NCBI RefSeq assembly: GCF_008728855.1
Contig: NZ_CP042906.1
Coordinates: forward strand, 186,001 to 250,000
Source: Hypericibacter terrae
GTDB lineage: Bacteria > Pseudomonadota > Alphaproteobacteria > Dongiales > Dongiaceae
Length of the DNA stretch: 64,000 nt
Direction: 5' to 3'
Position numbers and translations under genes: made by a program. The notes beneath the pieces are model-generated. The model saw nothing but the letters and a program-made list of their open reading frames with translations, ran no database searches and had not been told where the DNA came from. Shown piece by piece: positions 46,600 to 55,174 of the stretch (within the stretch, counting starts at the first letter, position 1; every line of letters starts with the position of its first letter).

Positions 46600-47172
46600 A
46601 TGTCACGCACAATTCCTCAAGCCGAAGTTCTCAAGCCCAGCGTCCTGAATGTTGGCCTGGCCAAGGCATCCCCGGAGACGCCCAAGGCGTCGATGGAGAT
46701 TCCCAAGGTTCCGACCGACCGTCCGAAGCTGTCGACGGAGCCGTTGCAGGCGGCTGCGCCCACGGCTGTGACGCCCGAGATCGACTATCAGGCCTTCGCT
46801 CTCGCGAGCGGCGCCACCGTCAAGGCGCTGCTGCAGGCGAGCGAGGTGATGATGAAGGGAATGGCGGCGGTCGGCCAGGAAATGAGCGAGTTCGCCAGCC
46901 AGCGAATCCGCGAGAATGTCGAGCGTTCGGAGTCGCTGCTCCATTGCACGGACCCGACGGCGGCGTTCGGTCTTCACTGCGACTTCGCGCAAAAGGCGAC
47001 GCAGCAATATCTCGAGGAGGCGGGGCGCCTGATGGCGCTGGCGACCCAGCTGACCGGAAAATGCTGGGAGCCGCTTCAGACCTTTACCCAGGAAACGGCC
47101 GCACAGGCGGCCGAGCGGGCCACCAGGGCCACGGCCGGGGGAGCCGACGATATGTCCCGCCGCAAGGCGTAG
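46600..47172 (+). CDS. Phasin family protein
   Basis: Phasins coat polyhydroxyalkanoate granules. The 190-residue product has a Pro/Lys-rich N-terminal 55 residues (SPETPKASMEIPKVPTDRPK). An amphipathic helical domain of the phasin type follows: YQAFALASGATVKALLQASEVMMKGMAAVGQEMSEFASQRI and later FAQKATQQYLEEAGRLMALATQLTGKCWEPLQ. The start MSRTIPQ follows GGGAGACAGAG. Longer frames upstream lack support. Confidence 0.85.
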   Translation: MSRTIPQAEVLKPSVLNVGLAKASPETPKASMEIPKVPTDRPKLSTEPLQAAAPTAVTPEIDYQAFALASGATVKALLQASEVMMKGMAAVGQEMSEFASQRIRENVERSESLLHCTDPTAAFGLHCDFAQKATQQYLEEAGRLMALATQLTGKCWEPLQTFTQETAAQAAERATRATAGGADDMSRRKA

Positions 47173-47191
47173 AATCGGATTGCGAGGCGGC

Positions 47192-47232
47192 GCAGCGTCA
47201 TTTTCCTTCCGGAAGGAAGGGGATGACGCTGC
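47192..47232. terminator. Bidirectional hairpin between phasin and LysE genes
   Basis: GCAGCGTCAT (47192-47201) pairs with ATGACGCTGC (47223-47232), and CCTTCC with GGAAGG inside. TTTT lies on the plus-strand left arm only. The location between convergent stops suggests a shared terminator. Confidence 0.5.
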
Positions 47233-47236
47233 CCGA

Positions 47237-47887
47237 TCAGACCGAGCGGCTGGCGTCGAGGATGAGCTTTGCGCCCAGCGCGCCCATGACCGCGCCGGCT
47301 GCCCGGTCGATCCAGCCTTTGCTGCCGAGATAGGCGCGGCGGGGCCGATCCGCCGAGAACAGCAGCGCCACGATGCTGTACCAGCCGCATTCGATCGCGA
47401 AGAAGAGCGGCGGCATGACCAGCACCATCCAGCCGGGCGGCGAGGGCGGCAGCAGGGCTGCGAAGATGCCGCCATAGACGATGGCGGTCTTGGGATTGGA
47501 GAGCTGTGTCATGAGACCCACCGCGAAGGAGCGGCGCGGCGATCCCGGACGCGGCTCCGCGCTATTGCCGGTGCGGTCGTCCTGCATGGCCAGCGGCCGC
47601 TTCGCCCCGCGCCACATCGCGATGGCGAGATAGAACAGATAGAGCGCGCCGGCGACCTTGAGCAACGCATAGAGCCATTCGACGCTGGCGAGCAGCGCGA
47701 TCAACCCCATCAAGGCCAGACTGCAGAAGATGGCGCCGCCCATGCCCATGCCGAGGGCCGCGGCGAGCCCGTCGCGACGCGAGCGGGCGACCGCCATCCG
47801 CGCCACCAGCACGAAGCTCGGGCCGGGGCTCATCGCACCCAGGGCCAAGGTTCCGAGAATGGCGAGCAGAGCCAGGCTGGGCGTCAT
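47237..47887 (-). CDS. LysE family translocator
   Basis: The 216-residue protein has about six membrane segments and the family pattern ALGAMSPGPSFVLVARMAVARSRRDGLAAALGMGMGGAIF near the N-terminus. The later segment is QLSNPKTAIVYGGIFAALLP. Members export amino acids such as lysine, threonine or homoserine lactones; the substrate here is unknown. A tetR remnant lies immediately upstream on the same strand, and originally probably controlled this gene. Confidence 0.9.
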   Translation of the reverse strand: MTPSLALLAILGTLALGAMSPGPSFVLVARMAVARSRRDGLAAALGMGMGGAIFCSLALMGLIALLASVEWLYALLKVAGALYLFYLAIAMWRGAKRPLAMQDDRTGNSAEPRPGSPRRSFAVGLMTQLSNPKTAIVYGGIFAALLPPSPPGWMVLVMPPLFFAIECGWYSIVALLFSADRPRRAYLGSKGWIDRAAGAVMGALGAKLILDASRSV

Positions 47888-47946
47888 GGGATCTCTCTAG
47901 GACAGGCGGTGGGGGGCGAAAGCGTCGTCGCCGGAGTCTCCGACGA

Positions 47947-48204
47947 TCAGGCGCGCGTGAGCAAGGCGAACTGGGCCCGTCCCGCCTCCAGCCGCGCCTC
48001 GGCGCCCGCCGCGATGCCGAGTTGATGCTCGGCGACGAGCGCCAGATAGCACAGTCGCGCCCGGCTGGCGGCGTCCGCCGCCGGAAAGCCCATGGCCCGG
48101 AACAACCCTTCGAGATAACCGAGGCGCTGGCGGTCGAGCGCCGCCAGGGCCTCGCGGATGGCGGGATCGCTCCGGCCCCAGCCGCGCAAGGCCGGCTCGG
48201 GCGA
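47947..48204 (-). pseudogene. Truncated TetR-family regulator, C-terminal remnant
   Basis: About 80 residues (PEPALRGWGRSDPAIREALA to LLTRA) match the C-terminal half of the intact TetR gene at 52099-52650, with clear but incomplete identity (for example LVAEHQLGIAAGAEARLEAG against LIAEHQLGIAASAEERLEAA). The DNA-binding N-terminal half is missing; similarity ends near 48204, where the AT-richer island begins. A start at 48228 would make a short protein with no HTH, so I regard it as a remnant. Confidence 0.8.
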
Positions 48205-48361
48205 TGAAGTCGCCTCCAACCCGCGCAAAATGGCGCCGTCCCCCTATGTCGCGCGAGGCGCGAGCGCACCGGCAGGGCGGATCTAAGACGCGCCTCGGGG
48301 CGCGATTACATGACGCAGGCGCGTTCGATTAAAGGAAGGGAGCGGATCACCGCCAAAAATG

Positions 48362-48380
48362 CGGGATAAAGGATATCCCG
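48362..48380. promoter_or_regulatory. Palindrome 1, upstream of island promoter
   Basis: CGGGATA-AAGGA-TATCCCG is a perfect inverted repeat with a five-base centre, 11 bases before the -35 element. It shares GGGATA with AGGA with palindrome 2 and may be an operator for the HTH protein encoded next. The following ATTTTT also makes a terminator possible. Confidence 0.5.
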
Positions 48381-48391
48381 TATCATTTTTC

Positions 48392-48420
48392 TTGACTTGT
48401 TCTCTCACATCAAATATTTA
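48392..48420 (+). promoter_or_regulatory. Putative promoter of the four-gene island
   Basis: TTGACT (48392-48397) and TATTTA (48415-48420) are spaced by 17 bases, 41 bases before the first gene. Palindromes lie on both sides. Confidence 0.55.
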
Positions 48421-48422
48421 TT

Positions 48423-48448
48423 AGGGATACAGGACGTCCTTTATCCCT
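48423..48448. promoter_or_regulatory. Palindrome 2, at transcription start of the island
   Basis: AGGGATACAGGAC-GTCCTTTATCCCT is a 26-base inverted repeat with one mismatched pair. It covers the expected transcription start and would block the promoter if bound. Confidence 0.6.
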
Positions 48449-48461
48449 ATTGGAGTTTAAT

Positions 48462-49406
48462 ATGTTCAACATTGTCCAGGATCGGCTGAACCAGTTTGGC
48501 GAGAAGTATGAAGACCTTGCGCCCGCAGTCGTTGGGGAACTGGTCAAATCAGCTGGAGAATTCTTGGAATATCTTGTGGGTCAGCAAGCAGCAAATGAGG
48601 CCATGTCCTCGCTCATGCGGACTGCCTTGGGGATCGAATTGGAGAACCCCGAAGAATGGCGCCTCCAATGGGAGGCACTGGGTCTATCGGATCTCGCGAG
48701 GCTCGTTGGTTCAGAGAATTTCACGAATCTTTATGCCTATGCATTCTTTGGCTTGCCTACAACCTATGATCGTAGTCTTGATGAAAGAGGCTTGTCCATT
48801 CTGGGCCACTGCACGAGCGCTGACATGTTCCTTGAAAGCTGTCCGCGAACCTGGGCCGACGTAGGAGTGCTGGAGCGAACACTTGAGGCCGCGCAAACCC
48901 GCTGGGCTATTGATGCTGGTGTCGACGGAACTTTGGTCGGTCCCGAAGGGCTCGCGGCAATTGCAGGTGTCAGCCTCAAGAGCATTAAGAACATTTTGGC
49001 ACCATCGAGCGGTAGCGATCTCCGGACCACTGAGAACGGACAGGTCCGAGTCGAAGACGCACGTCGCTGGCTCGAGGGCCGGCCCGGGTTTCTTCCTTCA
49101 ATCTGGGAGCTAGATGAAGCCGGTTCCGTGGTTCCGGCGTCCACGGCCGACCACATGTTGGATGACGTCCTCTTTGTACCGGTAGCCAAAGACGGGTCAC
49201 ATTTCTCGCCGGAGTGCCTAGTTGGCAAGCACTATCAGATCGGCCCGAAGTCAGCTCCTCAAAAGATTGCAGATTTTCGATTGGCTCTCGATCTCCTCAC
49301 TCGCATGGAGCCACCCCGTTGGCGTCGGCCAAACTCCAAGGGTGTTCCTGGTCTGGTGACTGGTGTGACGTGGACACGCAAGACAGCTGCAGAGCTCGGT
49401 CTATAG
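48462..49406 (+). CDS. HTH-containing protein, probable regulator of the island
   Basis: The family is not recognised. The 314-residue protein has an N-terminal helical part. At about residues 158-205 a helix-turn-helix-like segment (GPEGLAAIAGVSLKSIKN, then GQVRVEDARRWLEGR) looks like a DNA-binding domain with a wing. The C-terminal part (YQIGPKSAPQKIADFRLALD, WRRPNSKG, TGVTWTRK) is of unknown type. ATG 48462 has GGAG upstream. Codons ending in A/T are frequent, unlike the flanks. The two palindromes before it suggest autoregulation. The next gene follows after nine bases. Confidence 0.75.
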   Translation: MFNIVQDRLNQFGEKYEDLAPAVVGELVKSAGEFLEYLVGQQAANEAMSSLMRTALGIELENPEEWRLQWEALGLSDLARLVGSENFTNLYAYAFFGLPTTYDRSLDERGLSILGHCTSADMFLESCPRTWADVGVLERTLEAAQTRWAIDAGVDGTLVGPEGLAAIAGVSLKSIKNILAPSSGSDLRTTENGQVRVEDARRWLEGRPGFLPSIWELDEAGSVVPASTADHMLDDVLFVPVAKDGSHFSPECLVGKHYQIGPKSAPQKIADFRLALDLLTRMEPPRWRRPNSKGVPGLVTGVTWTRKTAAELGL

Positions 49407-49415
49407 GGGGCACAA

Positions 49416-49700
49416 ATGTCTTTAGAAATGGAACTTACGCGACATGCAGCTACGCGAATTCAGCAGCGCGGTTATCGACCGTCTGACGTCGCCGAGTTGT
49501 TGGAATTGGCGGTAGAGATAGACAATGGGTACTTCCTCGATCGCCGTGCAGTCGATGACGCCATCCAAGAGCTAAAACTTAAGATCAACGCACTGGAGCG
49601 TCTTAAGAATACGGTTGTTATCACCAATGGTGATCGCGTTATTACAATCTACAAGAAAGGAAAGGACCGAAAGCAATCGGTGGGTGCCTCCGCATTGTAA
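49416..49700 (+). CDS. Small DUF4258/RelE-like protein
   Basis: The 94-residue protein starts MSLEMELTRHAATRIQQRGYRPSDV and later has NTVVITNGDRVITIYKK. The H-A-x2-R-x2-QRG start and the V-x-ITVY-type end resemble DUF4258 and RelE/BrnT-fold toxins. These residues are seen directly; the fold and any RNase activity are inference. A helical insertion (AVDDAIQELKLKINALERL) lies between the two parts. It is spaced nine bases after the HTH gene and six bases before the next gene, so it is one operon. Confidence 0.72.
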   Translation: MSLEMELTRHAATRIQQRGYRPSDVAELLELAVEIDNGYFLDRRAVDDAIQELKLKINALERLKNTVVITNGDRVITIYKKGKDRKQSVGASAL

Positions 49701-49706
49701 AATTAA

Positions 49707-50264
49707 ATGGCCAACCGCAAGCCACACCGAAAGAAGAGATTGGAAAAATCAGGTATGCACCCCTTTTCAAGTTTCAAGCATTGGTTGGTGTCCTGCCAAA
49801 AAGAAGCTGATTTGCTAGTGCGGGTCGAGGCGCCAGACACGAAAGCGTTGGGATTATCGAAGCGGTCGTCTTGGGATTGCGTGAATGAAATAATTTCAAA
49901 AGATCGCATCTGGTTTCGAGATGCACAGAAAGACAAAATTATAGGCCTTGCCGAAGCCAAAGCGAAACATCGCGGACCTCATTCGCATGATGCCGCTCGC
50001 CATCCGGTCGCTATTCAGTGGTCAGTAAGCCCCTTGGGAGGTTTCGAGGGCCCATTATCACGAACGATGTTCTTTCGAGAATTCCAGAAATTCGATGACG
50101 GTTCTGCTGGCTTCTCGCTGACGCGTGCGCCGCAAACATTTGCGTTCGACCATTACTGCTATCCACTCTCCGACACGCTTGTCGAATCGCTATCTAGATT
50201 GCTCAAGTTCACCCACCGTCGCTTTACGGTCATCGATGCCCTGAAGCGAGATGTTCTCTCCTAG
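49707..50264 (+). CDS. Hypothetical protein of island cassette
   Basis: I recognise no family in this 185-residue protein. It begins with a very basic tail (MANRKPHRKKRLEKSG) and is then mixed alpha/beta with aromatic-rich parts such as DRIWFRDAQKDKIIGL, TMFFREFQKFDDGSAGF and FAFDHYCYPLSDTLVESL. There is no signal or membrane segment. The start is six bases after the previous stop with no clear ribosome site, which suggests translational coupling. Its base composition is like the other island genes. Confidence 0.7.
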   Translation: MANRKPHRKKRLEKSGMHPFSSFKHWLVSCQKEADLLVRVEAPDTKALGLSKRSSWDCVNEIISKDRIWFRDAQKDKIIGLAEAKAKHRGPHSHDAARHPVAIQWSVSPLGGFEGPLSRTMFFREFQKFDDGSAGFSLTRAPQTFAFDHYCYPLSDTLVESLSRLLKFTHRRFTVIDALKRDVLS

Positions 50265-50318
50265 AGCTCCTTTGTCTCCGAGATCTCGCCGGGCCACCGC
50301 AACTCGTAAGGTAAATGT

Positions 50319-52073
50319 ATGTTGGATCGTCCATTTCTGTTCGAATCTCTAACTATCCTGACTCTGTTTGTTTCGTTCCTCTCGATCATGGGGATATTCC
50401 TGGTTTGGAGGCGCTCCGGTGATAGCGGCGGCCTCCGTGGAGAACTTCAGGCTGGACTCGGTAACGTTGCCGCCAGCTCAGAACGAATGGAGCGCACTTA
50501 TCGCAGCGAAACTAACTTGATGCGCGACGAAGCTGAGGCGCGCGGTAAGGCGTTGCGTGAAGAAGTGGGCGGAACAATTCGGGGGTTTAGTGACTCAATC
50601 CAGGCGCGAGTCGATGACCTCAGTAGCCGCCTCGAGGAACGATTGCGCTCTTTTGGAGCGCAGGAAGTGGAGAACGCAATCGCGCTACGAGATCAGATTG
50701 GCGTCACTCTCAAACAGGTCGGAGACGACCTGCGAAAGACGGCGGCTCTATTGTCGCAACAACAAGAGGAGCGGCTGATAGCTCTGACGAGTACGGTAGA
50801 CAAGCTGAATCAGGATAGCGCGACTCAATCTTCACTGTTTCGAACTTCAATCGAAGAGCGGTTCAATGCATTTCGCAAAGATAATGCGGAATCGGCGTTG
50901 GCAATTCGAACAGAAGCAGCCACGCAAGCTGTTGCTCTGCAAGAGGCTGTCGCTGCGAATTTGAACCGAGTTGGTGCAGATCTCAGAGAAAACGCAAAAT
51001 CGCTTGTCGACGCGCTACAGAAAGGGCTGGGATCTGTGGGAGCTCAGATTGCTTCGTTGATCGAAGCGAATGGAAAGCAGCAGGAAGCTCTTAGGCAGGT
51101 GGTCGAAGGTCGCCTCGATAAGCTTCGTGAGGAGAATACGAACAAACTGGAGGAGATGCGCAAGACTGTAGACGAGAAGCTTCAGGGTACTTTGGAGAAG
51201 CGGCTCGGAGAGTCTTTCTCTGTCGTGAGCGAACGCTTGGAGCGGGTTCACCAAGGCCTCGGGGAAATGCAGAATCTTGCTACTGGGGTGGGCGACCTCA
51301 AGCGCGTACTTACAAACGTCAAGGTTCGCGGTGGCTGGGCGGAAGTTCAGTTGGGCGCACTACTGGAGCAGATGCTGTCACCTGACCAATACGTGAAGAA
51401 TGCCCGCGTCAAGGAGCACAGCTCCGAAGTCGTTGAGTACGCCGTTCGGCTGCCTGGAAACGCAGAGGAGGACGGGGCGCTCTTGCTTCCAATTGATGCG
51501 AAATTCCCTCATGAGGATTACGACCGACTGGTAGACGCTCTTGAACGTGGAGATGTCACCGCCGTAGAAATCGCTGGTAATCAACTCGAGGCGCGAATCA
51601 AAGCTGAGGCGAAGCGCATCTGTGACAAATACATTGAGCCGCCTCAGACAACGGACTTCGCGATCATGTTTCTTCCGACCGAGGGGCTTTATGCCGAAAT
51701 AGTGCGTCGCCCCGGGTTGGCGGACTACATTCAACGTCAGCATCGCGTCGCAATCAGTGGTCCCACAACTCTCACCGTGCTGCTTCATAGCTTTCAGATG
51801 GGATTTCGGACCCTTGCAATTCAGAAGCGATCAAGCGAAGTGTGGCGCATCCTCGGCGAGGCGAAGGCAGAGTTTGGGAAGTACGGCGAAGTTATTGACA
51901 AGGTGCGCAAGCAGCTTGTTACCGCGTCCAACTCGCTCGACGACGTCGGAGTGCGCAGTCGTGCTATCGAAAGAAAGCTTCGGGGCGTCGAGGTAATCGA
52001 GCAAACCAGTGCCACTGTTGCTCTGAGTAGAGACGCGGGGCTCGCCGTGAGCGGAGATGTTGCCGCCGACTGA
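50319..52073 (+). CDS. RmuC-family DNA recombination protein homologue
   Basis: The 584-residue protein has an N-terminal membrane segment (about residues 8-30, ESLTILTLFVSFLSIMGIFLVW). A long coiled coil (about 40-310) with many Glu/Gln/Arg repeats follows, then a C-terminal RmuC domain with VRGGWAEVQLGALLEQML and LLPIDAKFPHEDYDRL. The D393-A-K395 pair fits the PD-(D/E)XK nuclease core proposed for the family. RmuC in E. coli limits inversions at short repeats. Length is greater than E. coli RmuC (475) because of the coiled coil. It is the last gene of the island and ends 25 bases before the convergent tetR. Confidence 0.88.
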   Translation: MLDRPFLFESLTILTLFVSFLSIMGIFLVWRRSGDSGGLRGELQAGLGNVAASSERMERTYRSETNLMRDEAEARGKALREEVGGTIRGFSDSIQARVDDLSSRLEERLRSFGAQEVENAIALRDQIGVTLKQVGDDLRKTAALLSQQQEERLIALTSTVDKLNQDSATQSSLFRTSIEERFNAFRKDNAESALAIRTEAATQAVALQEAVAANLNRVGADLRENAKSLVDALQKGLGSVGAQIASLIEANGKQQEALRQVVEGRLDKLREENTNKLEEMRKTVDEKLQGTLEKRLGESFSVVSERLERVHQGLGEMQNLATGVGDLKRVLTNVKVRGGWAEVQLGALLEQMLSPDQYVKNARVKEHSSEVVEYAVRLPGNAEEDGALLLPIDAKFPHEDYDRLVDALERGDVTAVEIAGNQLEARIKAEAKRICDKYIEPPQTTDFAIMFLPTEGLYAEIVRRPGLADYIQRQHRVAISGPTTLTVLLHSFQMGFRTLAIQKRSSEVWRILGEAKAEFGKYGEVIDKVRKQLVTASNSLDDVGVRSRAIERKLRGVEVIEQTSATVALSRDAGLAVSGDVAAD

Positions 52074-52098
52074 TCGCGGTCTAATCTCGTTCGTCGGC

Positions 52099-52650
52099 TT
52101 ATTGTGCTGTCAGCAAGGCGAACTGCGCCCGTGCCGCCTCAAGCCGCTCCTCGGCGCTCGCCGCGATGCCGAGTTGGTGCTCGGCGATGAGCGAGAGATA
52201 GCAGAGCCGCGTCCGGGCGTTCGCGTCCGCGGCAGGAAAGCCCATGGCCCGGAACAGCCCCTCGAGATAGCCGAGGCGCTGGCGATCCAGGGCCTCGAGC
52301 GCCTCGCGGATGGCGGGATCGCCCCGGCCCCAGCCGCGCAAGGCCGGCTCGGGCGAGCCGGCACCCTCGCGGATGACGGTCTCGATCAGGGCCCAGAGCC
52401 GCTGCTGGGGTGTTCCCTTCTGCGCCTCGACCCGGGCGATCAGGGCACCGCCCGACCGCTCGCGCCATTGCGCCAGCATGGCGGCCAGGAGCGCCGCCCG
52501 GTCGGCGAAATAGCCGTAGCAGCTTCCCTTGGTGACGCCGAGATCGCGGGCCAGGGCCTCGATCCGGACCGCCGCCGGCCCGCCCTGGCTGAGCGCGCGC
52601 CAGCCCGCCGCGATCCAATCCTCTGCCCGATAGGTTGCCGGCCTGGCCAT
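52099..52650 (-). CDS. TetR-family transcriptional regulator, intact
   Basis: The 183-residue protein has an N-terminal HTH (AAVRIEALARDLGVTKGSCYGYFADRAALLAAM) and an all-helical ligand domain. A palindrome TACG-GTAT-CGTA lies just upstream of the ATG. The C-terminal half is similar to the remnant at 47947-48204 next to LysE. So this may be the regulator that moved away from its target, or a related copy that came with the island. Base composition is GC-rich like the chromosome, unlike the neighbouring rmuC. Confidence 0.9.
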   Translation of the reverse strand: MARPATYRAEDWIAAGWRALSQGGPAAVRIEALARDLGVTKGSCYGYFADRAALLAAMLAQWRERSGGALIARVEAQKGTPQQRLWALIETVIREGAGSPEPALRGWGRGDPAIREALEALDRQRLGYLEGLFRAMGFPAADANARTRLCYLSLIAEHQLGIAASAEERLEAARAQFALLTAQ

Positions 52651-53031
52651 AAAGTACGGTATCGTATGTAATTGCTATAGGGTAGCCGAAAGCGCTTATC
52701 GATGTTATATACGAAATAGAATATTATCAATGCGAAGAATGCGCTCTGCCGTGGCCGGCCTGCGGCGTTCGGCGGGCCGCACCGGGGGCCCCTCGCGGTT
52801 GCAAGCCGGCGGGGCGGGCCCTATGTTCCTGCCCGCGCCGACGCGGACCCTGCGCGAGCCGACTCCGGGACCGAACCGAACGGGGACCGGCCTCAGGGAC
52901 CAACGAGCGGTTTCTTGCCCCTACCGACCGCGTCTCTTCGCCGTCGGGCCGGCCTTGCCGACCCGGCGCCCGATTCGGTGCCGAGCCTCGACCAATGCCT
53001 TCCTGGATCTCATTGCCCCCTTGCGAGTGCC
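52651..53031. other. Divergent region tetR / lepA with probable TetR operator
   Basis: TACGGTATCGTA (52655-52666) is a palindromic candidate operator for the TetR gene, five bases before its start codon. The stretch 52665-52735 is AT-rich. Further on, 52740-53031 is GC-rich and open in the lepA frame, but it shows no LepA-like sequence before MTDLSLLRN. Confidence 0.5.
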
Positions 53032-54834
53032 ATGACCGACCTCAGCCTGCTGCGCAACTTCTCGATCATCGCCCATATCGACCATGGGAAATCGACCCTG
53101 GCCGACCGGCTGATCCAGCGCTGCGGCGGCCTGACCGATCGCGAGATGAAGGACCAGGTGCTCGATTCCATGGATATCGAGCGCGAGCGCGGCATCACCA
53201 TCAAGGCGCAGACGGTGCGTCTCAGCTATCCGGCGAAGGACGGCAAGACCTACACGCTGAATCTGATGGACACGCCGGGCCATGTCGACTTCGCCTATGA
53301 GGTGAGCCGCAGCCTGGCCGCCTGCGAAGGCTCGCTGCTGGTGGTCGATGCCAGCCAGGGCGTCGAGGCCCAGACCCTCGCCAATGTCTATCAGGCGATC
53401 GACAATAATCACGAGATCATCCCGGTCCTGAACAAGATCGACCTGCCCGCGGCCGAGCCCGAGAAGGTGCGCCAGCAGATCGAGGATGTGATCGGGCTCG
53501 ACGCCTCGAACGCGGTGCTGATCTCGGCCAAGACCGGCATCGGCATCGACGATGTGCTGGAAGCGCTGGTCACGCGCCTGCCGCCGCCGACGGGCGACCC
53601 CGAGGCGCCGTTGCGGGCCCTCCTGATCGACAGCTGGTACGACGCCTATCAGGGCGTGGTGACGCTGGTGCGGGTGAAGGACGGCGTGCTCAAGGCCGGC
53701 GTCAAGGTGCGCATGATGTCGACCGGCGCCGCCCATGTGATCGAGCGCGTGGGCGTCTTCACGCCCAAGGGCGTGGCGGTTCCGGAGCTGGGGCCGGGCG
53801 AGGTCGGCTTCATCATCGCCGGCATCAAGGAAGTCGCGGATTGCCGGATCGGCGACACGATCACCGACGATCGCCGGCCGGCGCCCGAGCCGCTGCCCGG
53901 CTTCAAGCCGTCGGTGCCGGTGGTGTTCTGCGGGCTCTTCCCGATCGACGCCGCCGAATATCCCAACCTGCGCGACAGCCTCGCCAAGCTCAGGCTCAAC
54001 GATGCGAGCTTCCAGTTCGAGCCGGAAACCTCGGCCGCGCTGGGCTTCGGCTTCCGTTGCGGATTCTTAGGATTGCTGCATCTGGAGATCATCCAGGAGC
54101 GGCTCGAACGCGAGTTCAATCTCGACCTCATCACCACGGCGCCCTCGGTCGTCTATCGCGTCTATATGACGAACGGCGAGATGAAGGAGCTGCACAATCC
54201 GGCCGACATGCCGGAGGTGACGCGCATCGAGAAGATCGAAGAGCCCTGGATCAAGGCGACGATCCTGGTGCCGGACGAGTATCTGGGCCCGATCCTCAAG
54301 CTCTGCGAAGACCGCCGCGGCGAGCAGATCGACCTGACCTATGCCGGCAATCGCGCCATGCTGGTCTATCGCCTGCCGCTCAACGAGGTGGTGTTCGATT
54401 TCTACGACCGGCTCAAGTCGGTCTCGCGCGGTTATGCCTCGTTCGACTATATGGTCGACTCCTATCGCGAAGGCGAGCTGGTAAAGCTCTCGATCCTGGT
54501 GAATGGCGAGCCGGTCGATGCGCTCGCCTGCATCGTGCATAAGGGCCATGCCGAGCAGCGCGGCCGCGCGCTCTGCGCGCGCCTCAAGGAGCTGATCCCG
54601 AGGCAGCTCTTCAAGATCGCGATCCAGGCGGCGATCGGCGCCAAGGTGATCGCGCGCGAGACGGTGAGCGCGCTGCGCAAGGACGTCACGGCGAAGTGCT
54701 ATGGCGGCGACATCAGCCGCAAGCGCAAGCTTCTCGACAAGCAGAAGGAGGGCAAGAAGAAGATGCGCCAATATGGCAGCGTCGAGATCCCTCAGTCGGC
54801 TTTCCTGGCCGCGCTCAAGATGGGCGACGACTGA
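53032..54834 (+). CDS. lepA: Elongation factor 4 (LepA)
   Basis: LepA is a ribosomal GTPase that acts on stalled or initiating ribosomes. G motifs are AHIDHGKST (G1), DTPGHVDF (G3) and NKIDLP (G4), followed by domain II and EF-G-like domains. The C-terminal LepA-specific domain with [24 protein letters not shown] comes last. 600 residues from [12 protein letters not shown] longer frame upstream (39 residues) is without similarity. Confidence 0.97.
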   Translation: MTDLSLLRNFSIIAHIDHGKSTLADRLIQRCGGLTDREMKDQVLDSMDIERERGITIKAQTVRLSYPAKDGKTYTLNLMDTPGHVDFAYEVSRSLAACEGSLLVVDASQGVEAQTLANVYQAIDNNHEIIPVLNKIDLPAAEPEKVRQQIEDVIGLDASNAVLISAKTGIGIDDVLEALVTRLPPPTGDPEAPLRALLIDSWYDAYQGVVTLVRVKDGVLKAGVKVRMMSTGAAHVIERVGVFTPKGVAVPELGPGEVGFIIAGIKEVADCRIGDTITDDRRPAPEPLPGFKPSVPVVFCGLFPIDAAEYPNLRDSLAKLRLNDASFQFEPETSAALGFGFRCGFLGLLHLEIIQERLEREFNLDLITTAPSVVYRVYMTNGEMKELHNPADMPEVTRIEKIEEPWIKATILVPDEYLGPILKLCEDRRGEQIDLTYAGNRAMLVYRLPLNEVVFDFYDRLKSVSRGYASFDYMVDSYREGELVKLSILVNGEPVDALACIVHKGHAEQRGRALCARLKELIPRQLFKIAIQAAIGAKVIARETVSALRKDVTAKCYGGDISRKRKLLDKQKEGKKKMRQYGSVEIPQSAFLAALKMGDD

Positions 54835-54865
54835 CCTCGGCGGTGACGTCAGCGAGAAGTCGGCG

Positions 54866-55174
54866 TCAGCCCCACCAGCGCCGGCGTTTGGCCGATCGGC
54901 GTCCGGCCAGCGACAGCAGCAGGCCCGGCAGGCCGAACACGACCCAGACCGGCGAGCCGAGGAAGACCGCCGCTCCGTGTCCCAGCGCCGGCCAGAGGGC
55001 CTCGAGTTGCGCGCGCAACCCGTCGCGGCTGGGCTCATGGAGCCAGCCCCAGGCCTGGCCGAGCGAAACCGCGTCCCAATGACCGTCCTTCAGCAGCAGG
55101 ACGAGGTCATGACCCAGGAACGCCGCGGCGATCGCCAGCAGGACCCAGCCCAGATATCGCAGCGACCTTGCCAT
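54866..55174 (-). CDS. Small membrane protein, unknown function
   Basis: The 102-residue product has two hydrophobic segments (about residues 5-27, LRYLGWVLLAIAAAFLGHDLVLLL; and 72-92, AVFLGSPVWVVFGLPGLLLSLAG). A polar loop with DAVSLGQAWGWLHEPSRDGLRAQLEALWP lies between them, and a basic tail follows. The family is not recognised, although short proteins of this pattern are common in Rhodospirillales. The start is the ATG at 55174 rather than the longer open frame. Confidence 0.65.
   Translation of the reverse strand: MARSLRYLGWVLLAIAAAFLGHDLVLLLKDGHWDAVSLGQAWGWLHEPSRDGLRAQLEALWPALGHGAAVFLGSPVWVVFGLPGLLLSLAGRRSAKRRRWWG

Noticed and set aside
47562-48269. Long frames overlapping LysE and the tetR remnant on the minus strand
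   Set aside because: They are in other frames than the LysE and TetR similarities and have no protein-like composition.
48205-52098. Composite transposon or prophage
   Set aside because: No transposase, integrase, inverted ends or phage structural gene are present at the borders.
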